Shown: positions 26,681 through 34,504 of the stretch, one piece after another
How the letters are laid out: each line of letters opens with the position of its first letter
Position numbering within the stretch: position 1 is the stretch's first letter
Assembly: GCF_002269385.1 (NCBI RefSeq)
Contig: NZ_CP022957.1
Location: forward strand, 1,607,001-1,671,000
Direction of reading: 5' to 3'
DNA: 64,000 nt
Origin: Maribacter cobaltidurans
GTDB taxonomy: Bacteria > Bacteroidota > Bacteroidia > Flavobacteriales > Flavobacteriaceae
Program-made: the position numbers and the translations under genes
The notes under the pieces: generated by a model
The model's input: only the letters and a program-made list of their open reading frames with translations
Told to the model about the DNA's origin: nothing
Database searches by the model: none

Positions 26681-26715
26681 GTTGCCAAAAATGGGTATAA
26701 AACATAGCGGTTTTA
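26681..26715. repeat. Right boundary of the HNH gene: GTTGCCAAA plus hairpin
   Basis: GTTGCCAAA (26681-26689), six bases after the HNH stop codon, then taaaac-atagcg-gtttta (26698-26715). Together with the left boundary it brackets the single gene in opposite orientation. Confidence 0.45.
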
Positions 26716-26733
26716 TCACTTAATCAAAAGGAA

Positions 26734-27243
26734 ATGAGACATACAACGTTATTGAGTGTTTGCTTATTATTAAGCTGCAATTCAGAACCGATAGAGCCAT
26801 TTGAATTGTCCATTCGTGATTTCAATTACGCTTCGGCCTACTCCAAAGTGTATTCAATATCTAATGAAGAACTCAAGGTCGTTTTCAAAGGTGAATTAGA
26901 AAGTGAATCGGATACTATCTTATTTAAATCAATTGATATCCCAGCTAGAAGCTTAAGACAGCTTTCTCAAATTGACTTCGCCAATCTAAAAGCAATCTAT
27001 TCAAATCAATGCGTGCTGGATGGGGATATAAAGTTGTTCACTTACAAGAAGAAAGACTCTTTAAAAAACGTTTTAGTTGAAAATTACTTTCATGAAGAAC
27101 TTAGCCCGGCAATTGATATCATTAACGAATTAGTTCCAAGAGAACATCAGCTTCAATACAATGAAAAAATAATTAAGGAGCTTATGCAGGGTTGCGAAGA
27201 AATATTAATAATGGAGAACTTCCCTGATATTCAAAAAAACTAA
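26734..27243 (+). CDS. Hypothetical lipoprotein
   Basis: A 169-residue protein with a lipoprotein signal (MRHTTLLSVCLLLSCNSEP, Cys at residue 15). The mature part is acidic with short beta-like segments (KVYSISNEELKVVFKG; DIKLFTYKKKDSLKN) and a helical end. I do not recognise a family. It lies in the AT-rich patch next to the HNH gene, but outside the GTTGSCAAC boundaries, so it need not belong to the same unit. Confidence 0.6.
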   Translation: MRHTTLLSVCLLLSCNSEPIEPFELSIRDFNYASAYSKVYSISNEELKVVFKGELESESDTILFKSIDIPARSLRQLSQIDFANLKAIYSNQCVLDGDIKLFTYKKKDSLKNVLVENYFHEELSPAIDIINELVPREHQLQYNEKIIKELMQGCEEILIMENFPDIQKN

Positions 27244-27403
27244 ATAAGTATGAAAACAAAGAACTGAGTTAAAACACAAGCCCTTTGAGTTTAATTAAAG
27301 ACATAATTCTTAGCCTTTGGCAGTACACTTTTACGTATTTATCCATCCCAGAATTTCATACCTTTAGAGGTACCAAACAAGTTATTCCTAAACAACCAAC
27401 CCA

Positions 27404-28831
27404 ATGAAAAAAGTCCTTTTATTCACATTGATCGTAATTCTGATTATCGCTGGCATTCTAGTCTTCAACACCCTACAATTGAGCTCTAAACAAGTAGCTT
27501 CCCAACCAGTAGAGGAAGTAACGTTTCCAGAGGATATATTTCAAAACCTATCCAAAGGCTTGCAATACAAGACCATCTCCTTTAGTGAGGATGCCATACA
27601 GGATTCTACGGCCTTTTTTGGCTTTCATAAATTTTTGGAAGAAACCTTTCCTTTGGTGCATGCAAATCTGTCCCTCGAAAAAATTAATACCTATAGCCTT
27701 TTATATACATGGAAAGGTTCCGATGCTTCCAAAAAGTCCCTTATCCTTATGTCGCACCAAGATGTAGTTCCCGTAGATCAGCCTACATTGGAGGATTGGG
27801 AAGCAGGTCCGTTTGAAGGCAAGATAACCGATACCCATATCATTGGAAGGGGAACCTTGGATGATAAGGGCACCTTGATAGGCTTATTGGAAGCCGTAGA
27901 AAAATTATTGGAAGAATCCTTTGTACCCTCACAAACCATTTACTTGGCTTTTGGACACGATGAGGAAGTTGGCGGTGGCAAAGGTGCCGCCGAAATTGCA
28001 AAACACTTAAAGGCGAAAGGTGTCAATGCAGCCATGGCGTTGGATGAAGGTGGTTTTATTGCGGAAAATTTGGTTCCTGGTATAGAAAACCCCGTGGCTA
28101 TGGTCAATCTGGCCGAAAAAGGGTTTGCTTCCTTTAGATTGATTGTGGAAACAAAAGGGGGACACAGCTCCCAACCCCCTAAGGAAAATACTATTGGAAT
28201 ACTTGCTAAGGCTATTGTGGACCTTGAAAACAATCAGCTACCCTATAAGCTGGTAAAACCTATAGACTATCAGTTAGAATATATGGGGGCGGAATTGCCT
28301 TTCTTTAAAAAAATGGCTTTTGCCAATCCTTGGTTATTTAAAACCCCTATCCTGGAAGCCCTAAATGCCCATACCACCACAGCACCTACCATTGTAAGTG
28401 GCGGTGTCAAAAACAACGTGATACCTACTGTTGCGGAGGCAACGATTAATTTTAGGATACTTCCGGGAGAATCCATAGAGTCCGTACAAGAACATATAGA
28501 AAATACAGTTTCGGATAAAATAAAGGTGGAACCTGTGGGGTTTTTGACCAACCCATCCAAGGTTTCCAGTATCGATTCCAAGGCCTATAAAACACTGGAG
28601 CAGACCATACGTAACCAATTTTCAACTAGCGTAGTAGTCCCTGGTTTGGTGGGCGGCGGTACCGATGGACGCTATTTTTATGAAGTTGCGGACGATGTAT
28701 TCCGTTTCTACCCCATACGCCTAGCTCCGGATAGTATGACACGATTTCATGGTATAGACGAAAAAATAAGTAAGGAGAACTACAAGGAAATTGTGCAGTT
28801 CTCCTACCAACTCATTAAAAATTTTAAGTAG
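27404..28831 (+). CDS. M20-family metallopeptidase (CPS1-like), membrane-anchored
   Basis: A 475-residue peptidase of the M20 family, with a hydrophobic N-terminal helix (VLLFTLIVILIIAGILVF) that anchors or exports it. The metal and catalytic residues are visible: SHQDVVPVD (His, Asp), GRGTLDDKG (bridging Asp), GHDEEVGGGKGA (catalytic Glu-Glu) and the late HGIDEKIS histidine. The closest named relative is carboxypeptidase S type (broad carboxypeptidase or amidase). It probably works in the periplasm on short peptides. Single gene; no operon partner. Confidence 0.88.
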   Translation: MKKVLLFTLIVILIIAGILVFNTLQLSSKQVASQPVEEVTFPEDIFQNLSKGLQYKTISFSEDAIQDSTAFFGFHKFLEETFPLVHANLSLEKINTYSLLYTWKGSDASKKSLILMSHQDVVPVDQPTLEDWEAGPFEGKITDTHIIGRGTLDDKGTLIGLLEAVEKLLEESFVPSQTIYLAFGHDEEVGGGKGAAEIAKHLKAKGVNAAMALDEGGFIAENLVPGIENPVAMVNLAEKGFASFRLIVETKGGHSSQPPKENTIGILAKAIVDLENNQLPYKLVKPIDYQLEYMGAELPFFKKMAFANPWLFKTPILEALNAHTTTAPTIVSGGVKNNVIPTVAEATINFRILPGESIESVQEHIENTVSDKIKVEPVGFLTNPSKVSSIDSKAYKTLEQTIRNQFSTSVVVPGLVGGGTDGRYFYEVADDVFRFYPIRLAPDSMTRFHGIDEKISKENYKEIVQFSYQLIKNFK

Positions 28832-28941
28832 GACGTTCTCTTAAACTTTCTGTAAATGAGGATGGAATTCGTGCAACGGGAATTGCAGTACTTCCAATTT
28901 CCAAGGATTAAACTTCCTACAATGATTCGGGCCATAATTCC

Positions 28942-28949
28942 TAACTTTG
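28942..28949 (+). promoter_or_regulatory. -7 box of the 28954 gene, predicted leaderless
   Basis: TAACTTTG matches TAnnTTTG and ends four bases before the ATG at 28954, so transcription would begin at about the start codon. Confidence 0.45.
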
Positions 28950-28953
28950 CCCC

Positions 28954-29226
28954 ATGAAGTATTTGATTACGCTTATCGTTTTGACTTCCTTTGGCTGCAT
29001 CATCTACGGTTTTAATCTCGACCCATCCAAAGAGGATACGGCACATAAATTTATTGGTGGTGGTACAGTTGGACTCTTTTTAATTGCCATGCCCTTATTT
29101 TTGATCAAGGAAAGCCGGGGTAAAAAAATGAACGACTATATGTTGACCGAGGAAAACATTCGAAAAATGCAGGGGAAATCGACAAAAAACACTGAAAATC
29201 AACAGTTTCCAAAGGATAAAAAATAA
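28954..29226 (+). CDS. Small two-helix membrane protein
   Basis: A 90-residue protein with two hydrophobic helices (YLITLIVLTSFGCIIYGF; FIGGGTVGLFLIAMPLFLI) and a polar C-terminal tail of ~35 residues rich in Lys and Asn, probably cytoplasmic. I know no named domain for it. It stands between the M20 peptidase and the cold-shock gene with its own -7 box. Small two-helix proteins of this kind are common and usually uncharacterised in Flavobacteria. Confidence 0.6.
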   Translation: MKYLITLIVLTSFGCIIYGFNLDPSKEDTAHKFIGGGTVGLFLIAMPLFLIKESRGKKMNDYMLTEENIRKMQGKSTKNTENQQFPKDKK

Positions 29227-29251
29227 ATTTTACCCGTTACTTGCCCTAAAA

Positions 29252-29276
29252 ATTCTTAAATTAGAATATTAATTCT
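29252..29276 (+). promoter_or_regulatory. Mutually exclusive hairpins in the cold-shock gene leader
   Basis: attct (29252-29256), agaat (29263-29267), attct (29272-29276): the central arm can pair with either side, giving two short competing hairpins just ahead of the csp start. Temperature-dependent switching is speculation. Confidence 0.25.
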
Positions 29277-29292
29277 ATAATTTTTTATTTTA

Positions 29293-29484
29293 ATGACTGG
29301 TACAGTAAAATTTTTTAATGAATCCAAAGGTTATGGGTTTATTACGAACGACGACACGGGAAAAGACATATTTGTCCATGCGACCGCTCTTAACGGAACG
29401 GAAATCAGGGAAGGAGACAAAGTAGAATACGTTGAGGAAGAAGGCAGAAAAGGTATAGTTGCAGGACAGGTTACTGTCCTTTAA
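29293..29484 (+). CDS. Cold-shock domain protein
   Basis: A 63-residue CspA-type nucleic-acid-binding protein, the usual single five-stranded OB fold. RNP-1 reads KGYGFITND and RNP-2 reads DIFVHATAL, preceded by TGTVKFFNESKG. It acts as an RNA chaperone that melts secondary structure. Its 64-base upstream region is very AT-rich with competing short hairpins, and a strong terminator follows 25 bases after the stop. Confidence 0.95.
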   Translation: MTGTVKFFNESKGYGFITNDDTGKDIFVHATALNGTEIREGDKVEYVEEEGRKGIVAGQVTVL

Positions 29485-29509
29485 TTTACGTATTGCATTT
29501 TGAAACAGG

Positions 29510-29533
29510 AACCACGCCATGCGTGGTTTTTTT
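29510..29533 (+). terminator. Rho-independent terminator after the cold-shock gene
   Basis: aaccacgc-cat-gcgtggtt, 8-bp perfect stem with a three-base loop and a run of T. Confidence 0.9.
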
Positions 29534-29633
29534 ATTGCTAAAGTTCTGGGTTAAAACAATCATTCGGAAACCGATAAGTTGTTGGCAGCCATGGTGTTTA
29601 TCATTATCTTAGGTCATTAAATGTTATTCTGAT

Positions 29634-30932
29634 ATGAAAGATTTTACGCGTCGCCATTGGTTAAAAGGGATTTCGCTTGGGGTGGCAGGCCTAATGATAC
29701 ATGAAAGGACTCACGCCAAAAGCTCTCGTCATCTTAATGATGTTACCGCCCTTATAGATCCAAAAGATGATTTAAAAATAACCAAACTGGAAATCATTCC
29801 GGTCCATACCCTGAGAACCATATTCGTAAAAATGCATACAAATGCGGGAATCATCGGGTTGGGAGAAGGCACTGTGGAAGGTAGGGTACCCACGACAATG
29901 ACCGCCATAAAGGAACTGGAGGAATACCTAATAGGTAAGGATCCAAGGTTGGTAGCCCACCATTGGCAAGCAATGTACCGCCATGCCTTCTATAGAGGCG
30001 GAATTATTCTTACCTCTGCACTCTCAGCGGTAGACATTGCCATGTGGGACATTAAAGGTAAAGCCTTAGGTGTACCCGTATATGAGCTTTTAGGTGGTCT
30101 TACCCGGGATCGTATACGAGTGTACGGCCAGGCCCAAACCCCGGAAGGCGCAAAAAAAGTGATGGCAGAAGGTTATACTTCTATGAAAGTGGGTGTAACT
30201 AGTAGTAGGGGTCGGCTTTCACGTTATGTAGAAAATCCGGATTTCATAGCCGGTGCAGTTGAAAATATCCGAGCTATACGAGAGGTAATCGGACCCAAAG
30301 TGGATATGGGAATTGAGCTACATGGTGATCACCAACCCCAGACTGCTATGTTATTAATCAAAGCCCTTGAAGAATTTCAACCTTGGTTTTATGAAGAACC
30401 TATACAATTCCAAAATCTTCCCCTTATGGCGGAAATGGCCAAAAAGACCCATATTCCATTCGCAACCGGGGAACGTATGGTTACAAAATGGCAATTCCGG
30501 GAACTTCTGGAATTGAAGGCTGCCTCATTACTGCAACCCGATATTACGCACTGTGGAGGAATTACGGAACTTAAAGCGATTTCTACATTGGCTGAAGCAC
30601 ACTACGCAGGCATGCTGCCTCATGCAAAGGAAGGAATTATTGGTGCGGTCGCTTCTATGCACGTAGCAGCTTCCATTCCCAATTTTGTATGTCATGAACT
30701 CCCAAGTCTACAAGCGGCTCCGGAAGATGGCGTGGAACGCAGCTACCTCGGAAAGAGCTATATTAAAAAACCGCTTACCATGAACAAAGGAGAAATTATG
30801 GTAGCTGGAAATTTTGACGGACCTGGACTCGGCCTAGAACTTGATGATAATATTGTGGAAAACGAAAGGAACGTCCCTGAGTGGGAGTTTCCGGAAATGT
30901 GGGATACAGATGGTTCCGTAAAAGACCATTGA
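29634..30932 (+). CDS. Tat-exported enolase-superfamily dehydratase (galactonate dehydratase-like)
   Basis: A 432-residue enzyme of the mandelate racemase/muconate-lactonising family, most like D-galactonate dehydratase (DgoD). Metal and acid/base residues can be traced: GIELHGDH (metal Glu, His), FYEEPIQ (Glu), ATGERMV (Glu), and the late MLPHAKEG (catalytic His). The N terminus starts with a Tat-type motif (MKDFTRRHWLKGISLGVAGL), suggesting export in folded form. It probably dehydrates a sugar acid in the periplasm. The exact substrate cannot be read; DgoD proper is usually cytoplasmic, so this is a specialised member. Confidence 0.8.
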   Translation: MKDFTRRHWLKGISLGVAGLMIHERTHAKSSRHLNDVTALIDPKDDLKITKLEIIPVHTLRTIFVKMHTNAGIIGLGEGTVEGRVPTTMTAIKELEEYLIGKDPRLVAHHWQAMYRHAFYRGGIILTSALSAVDIAMWDIKGKALGVPVYELLGGLTRDRIRVYGQAQTPEGAKKVMAEGYTSMKVGVTSSRGRLSRYVENPDFIAGAVENIRAIREVIGPKVDMGIELHGDHQPQTAMLLIKALEEFQPWFYEEPIQFQNLPLMAEMAKKTHIPFATGERMVTKWQFRELLELKAASLLQPDITHCGGITELKAISTLAEAHYAGMLPHAKEGIIGAVASMHVAASIPNFVCHELPSLQAAPEDGVERSYLGKSYIKKPLTMNKGEIMVAGNFDGPGLGLELDDNIVENERNVPEWEFPEMWDTDGSVKDH

Positions 30933-31073
30933 GTTTTTCTGGACTACTAGAATCGATTTAAATCAGAAAAATCTAATTTTCTTAGGCTTGCCGGAATGAT
31001 TTCTTGTATTTACTGAACTAATTATAAGGTAGAAATTTTATGATCAGCCAAGGAATTCACAAAAAGTGAAAGA

Positions 31074-31517
31074 CTACTTCCGCTTCTTTTCAAAAAACTG
31101 TTTTAAAAGAATTGATGCATCTTCTTCCAAAACCCCTCCAACTACTGTCGTTTTAGGATGCAAATGGGTACCCATGATCCTAAAACCACGCTGAGGGTCC
31201 GATGCCCCGAACACGATTTTAGAAATTTGGCTCCAATATAGTGCCCCTGCACACATTTGGCAGGGTTCCAAGGTGACATATAAGGTACAATCCCTAAGAT
31301 ATTTACCCCCCAGAAAATTGGCCGCTGCTGTGATAGCCTGCATTTCGGCATGTGCCGTAACGTCGTTCAGTTTTTCGGTAAGGTTATGTGCCCGAGCAAT
31401 GACCCGATCTTGTATAACAACAATGGCTCCCACCGGAATCTCATCTTGTTCAAAAGCGTATTGGGCCTCCTGAAGGGCCTTTTTCATGAAATAGGAATCA
31501 TCAAAAGGTGGTATCAT
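31074..31517 (-). CDS. tadA: tRNA adenosine(34) deaminase, TadA family
   Basis: A 147-residue zinc deaminase that edits wobble A34 of tRNA-Arg to inosine. The zinc and catalytic residues are present: TAHAEMQAI (His, Glu) and LEPCQMCAGAL (two Cys), plus the dimer-contact FGASDPQRG. The start at 31517 (MIPPFDDSYF) is chosen because a TATTTTTG -7 box lies inside the longer frame from 31532, only four bases before this ATG; a leaderless mRNA is predicted. Length matches the family. It is monocistronic and divergent from dxs. Confidence 0.92.
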   Translation of the reverse strand: MIPPFDDSYFMKKALQEAQYAFEQDEIPVGAIVVIQDRVIARAHNLTEKLNDVTAHAEMQAITAAANFLGGKYLRDCTLYVTLEPCQMCAGALYWSQISKIVFGASDPQRGFRIMGTHLHPKTTVVGGVLEEDASILLKQFFEKKRK

Positions 31518-31521
31518 ACCC

Positions 31522-31529
31522 CAAAAATA
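31522..31529 (-). promoter_or_regulatory. -7 box of tadA, predicted leaderless
   Basis: The minus strand reads TATTTTTG, ending four bases before the tadA ATG at 31517. Confidence 0.5.
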
Positions 31530-31566
31530 CAATAAGAAGAACTGGACTACTAGTAATTAAAAACAA

Positions 31567-31596
31567 TTGTTTTGGTACATAAAAGAAGTATTTTTG
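31567..31596 (+). promoter_or_regulatory. Promoter of dxs
   Basis: TTG (31567-31569), 19-base spacer, TATTTTTG (31589-31596): full match to the Bacteroidota consensus. Transcription should start near 31600, so the in-frame start at 31572 is excluded and the GTG at 31614 is chosen. Confidence 0.65.
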
Positions 31597-31613
31597 CGAC
31601 GTATAAATTTCTT

Positions 31614-33380
31614 GTGGACTCACTTCTAGCACATATCAATACCCCAAAGGACCTTAAAAAACTTACTGCGGACCAACTGCCTCAAGTGGTACGGGAGTTA
31701 AGGGAGTTCATCATTGATATTGTGGCTACAAAGGAAGGGCATCTAGGAGCCAGTTTGGGTGTTGTTGAGCTCACCGTGGCCCTGCACTACGTTTTTAACA
31801 CGCCCGAGGACAAACTTATTTGGGATGTGGGCCACCAAGCTTACGGACATAAAATCCTAACCGGCAGAAAGAAAATATTTGAAACCAATAGGCAGCTTAA
31901 TGGTATCAGTGGTTTTCCAAAAATGGCGGAAAGCGATTATGATGCCTTTGGTACCGGACATAGCTCCACCTCCATTTCTGCCATCTTGGGCATGGCTATG
32001 GCCTCCAAGTTAATGGGAGAACTTGATAGGCAACACATTGCGGTTATAGGGGATGCCTCCATTGCCAGTGGTATGGCCTTTGAGGGACTCAACCATGCCG
32101 GAGTTACGGATACTAATATTCTTGTCATCTTAAACGACAATGCCATTGGAATAGACCCTAGTGTGGGTGCTTTAAAAAAATACCTGACCAATGTTAAAAA
32201 GGGTACGGCCAAGGATGAAAATATTTTTGAATGCCTCAATTTCAATTATTCCGGTCCAATTGACGGGCATGATCTAAATACCCTGATACGCGAATTGGAG
32301 CGATTAAAATCCGTTCCGGGACCAAAATTGTTGCATGTTATCACCACCAAGGGAAAAGGACTTCAAAAAGCAGAGGAAAATCAGGTTACCTATCATGCCC
32401 CAGGAAAATTCGATAGAACAACAGGGGAGCTTCTTAAAAAGAATGATGACCCTCAACCTTTAAAATTTCAGGATGTTTTTGGCCATACGTTGGTGGAACT
32501 TGCCATAAAAAACAAAAAGATTGTAGGTATCACTCCGGCCATGCCTACGGGCAGTTCCTTAAAATATATGATGGAAGCCATTCCGGAACGCGCCTTTGAT
32601 GTGGGAATCGCAGAACAACATGCCGTGACTATGGCCGCTGGAATGGCCACGGCAGGTCTGATTCCCTTTTGCAACATTTACTCTACTTTCCTCCAACGTG
32701 CCTATGACCAAGTGATTCACGATGTGGCACTTCAAAATATACCGGTCGTTTTTTGTTTGGATAGGGCGGGCCTAGTAGGTCAGGATGGCCCCACACACCA
32801 TGGTGTTTTTGATATTGCCTACCTCCGCTGCATTCCCAATTTAATCCTTTGCGCACCTATGAACGAGGTAGAACTTAGAAATATTATGTACACGGCCCAA
32901 TTGGGACTGCAAAACCCTATTGCCATTAGGTACCCTAGAGGCAGGGGAGTGCTTCTAGATTGGCAAATGCCCTTTGAAGAGATGTCTATTGGCACATCTT
33001 TTGAGGTGAAAAATGGAACAAAAATCGCCATACTGAGTACTGGCACCATTGGAAATAAGGTGACCCATTTACTTAGAGAAATTAAAAACAGCCAAAGCGT
33101 GGGACACTATCATTTTCCTTTTATTAAACCCTTGGACACAAAACGTATACAGCAAATTTTAGAAAATTACGAGCATATTCTAACCTTAGAAGATGGCTCT
33201 GCCATTGGAGGATTTGGGAGCGGAGTCTTGGAAGAGGCGAACCGTTTGGGAGTCCAAAAAACCATCAAGGTGTTTGGCGTTCCGGATGATTTTATCACCC
33301 ATGGAACGCAAGAAGAATTATACCATTTGGCACATATAGACAATTCATCCGTAAAATCGTACTTAGAAACCCTATTATGA
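31614..33380 (+). CDS. dxs: 1-deoxy-D-xylulose-5-phosphate synthase
   Basis: A 588-residue thiamine-diphosphate enzyme making DXP from pyruvate and glyceraldehyde-3-phosphate, the first step of the MEP isoprenoid pathway. Motifs: EGHLGASLGVVELTVALHYV (substrate His), the ThDP site IGDASIASGMAFEGLNHAG with LNDN, and the activating Glu in GIAEQHAVTMAAG. The start is the GTG at 31614 (product begins MDSLLAHINTP), fixed by the promoter and by the usual N terminus of the family. It overlaps the next gene by four bases. It feeds the polyprenyl synthase and carotenoid genes elsewhere in the window. Confidence 0.95.
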   Translation: MDSLLAHINTPKDLKKLTADQLPQVVRELREFIIDIVATKEGHLGASLGVVELTVALHYVFNTPEDKLIWDVGHQAYGHKILTGRKKIFETNRQLNGISGFPKMAESDYDAFGTGHSSTSISAILGMAMASKLMGELDRQHIAVIGDASIASGMAFEGLNHAGVTDTNILVILNDNAIGIDPSVGALKKYLTNVKKGTAKDENIFECLNFNYSGPIDGHDLNTLIRELERLKSVPGPKLLHVITTKGKGLQKAEENQVTYHAPGKFDRTTGELLKKNDDPQPLKFQDVFGHTLVELAIKNKKIVGITPAMPTGSSLKYMMEAIPERAFDVGIAEQHAVTMAAGMATAGLIPFCNIYSTFLQRAYDQVIHDVALQNIPVVFCLDRAGLVGQDGPTHHGVFDIAYLRCIPNLILCAPMNEVELRNIMYTAQLGLQNPIAIRYPRGRGVLLDWQMPFEEMSIGTSFEVKNGTKIAILSTGTIGNKVTHLLREIKNSQSVGHYHFPFIKPLDTKRIQQILENYEHILTLEDGSAIGGFGSGVLEEANRLGVQKTIKVFGVPDDFITHGTQEELYHLAHIDNSSVKSYLETLL

Positions 33381-34504
33381 AAAAAGTAGTTTCACGTAAA
33401 TCCAAACCGTTATACTACCTTCTATTCTTTATTTCAATAGTTGCATATTCCCAGGACACCATACCCTCGCCCATAGTGCCGGATACTGTTTTGATAGACA
33501 CTACTGTGGTGGATACGATTGTAATCCGAAAGACACAGGAAAAAATAAAACATATTCCCAGGGGCGTAAATTTGATGAACCCGGTCATCTCCTTTAAACG
33601 TACCAAACCGTTAAAGGACAAATATGACCCTTTTCGTGTTCCTTCTTTTTGGACCAAGGAAAACCTGTTGGGCATCAATCTGAGCGAGGTAGCTTTTGTC
33701 AACTGGAACGCTGGGGGTGATAACGCAGTGAGCGGACTTGGATTTCTAAAATTCGTACGAGACTATAAGTTTAGGTATTTCAAATGGGACAATATTGTTG
33801 AACTGCGCTATGGTCTCAATGCTCAGGAAGGTAGAAAAATGAGAAAAACCGAAGATGTCATTCGCCTTAGTTCTAATTTGGGCTATAGAAGGGATACCAT
33901 CAGCAATTGGTATTATTCCGTTCAATTGAATTTTAACACCCAATTCTCCAATGGTTATAAATATCCCGATAGGGATAACCCCATTTCAAGGTTTATGGCC
34001 CCGGGATATCTTTTCTTTGGTGCTGGTACCTCATACATTAGCAAAAACCAAAGGTTCAACCTGTACATGTCGCCAATAACCCAAAAATCCACATTTGTAT
34101 TAGATCAGGATTTGGCTGACAAAGGAGCTTTTGGTGTCGAGAAAGCCATTTTGGACAGTAATGGAAATGTGATAACCCCCGGGGAGAACCATCGGTTGGA
34201 GCTAGGTATATTGATAACGCATAAATGGGAATTTAACATTGCCGAAAATATTGACATAAACAGTCGGCTTAACCTATATACCGATTACCTTAGAAGCTTT
34301 GGCAATGTGGACGTGGATTGGGAATTGAATATAAAAATGCGCGTCAACAAATACATTCTCACCACCTTGGGAACCCATTTAATCTACGATGATGATATCC
34401 TCTTTGACGAGGTTCAAAACGAAGCGGGCATAGTTACGAATCCCGGTATTCCCAAAATACAGTTCAAACAGGTGTTGGGGGTAGGAGTCGCCGTTGATTT
34501 CTAA
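33377..34504 (+). CDS. DUF3078 outer-membrane-associated protein
   Basis: A 375-residue exported protein. The N terminus is a signal peptide (LYYLLFFISIVAYSQ) followed by a proline/valine/threonine-rich linker. The DUF3078 domain is recognised by SEVAFVNWNAGGDNAVSG, WDNIVELRYGLN and the C-terminal beta-strand repeats ending GVGVAVDF. The domain resembles a beta-barrel or lipid-associated outer-membrane protein of unknown function. It is translationally coupled to dxs (four-base ATGA overlap), an odd pairing, and its stop overlaps the dgt stop by four bases. Confidence 0.85.
   Translation: MKKVVSRKSKPLYYLLFFISIVAYSQDTIPSPIVPDTVLIDTTVVDTIVIRKTQEKIKHIPRGVNLMNPVISFKRTKPLKDKYDPFRVPSFWTKENLLGINLSEVAFVNWNAGGDNAVSGLGFLKFVRDYKFRYFKWDNIVELRYGLNAQEGRKMRKTEDVIRLSSNLGYRRDTISNWYYSVQLNFNTQFSNGYKYPDRDNPISRFMAPGYLFFGAGTSYISKNQRFNLYMSPITQKSTFVLDQDLADKGAFGVEKAILDSNGNVITPGENHRLELGILITHKWEFNIAENIDINSRLNLYTDYLRSFGNVDVDWELNIKMRVNKYILTTLGTHLIYDDDILFDEVQNEAGIVTNPGIPKIQFKQVLGVGVAVDF

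Noticed and set aside
30939..31553. The 12-mer ctggactactag at 30939-30950 and again at 31542-31553, either side of tadA
   Set aside because: Twelve-base repeats are expected by chance at this distance in a 64-kb window, and tadA is a housekeeping gene.
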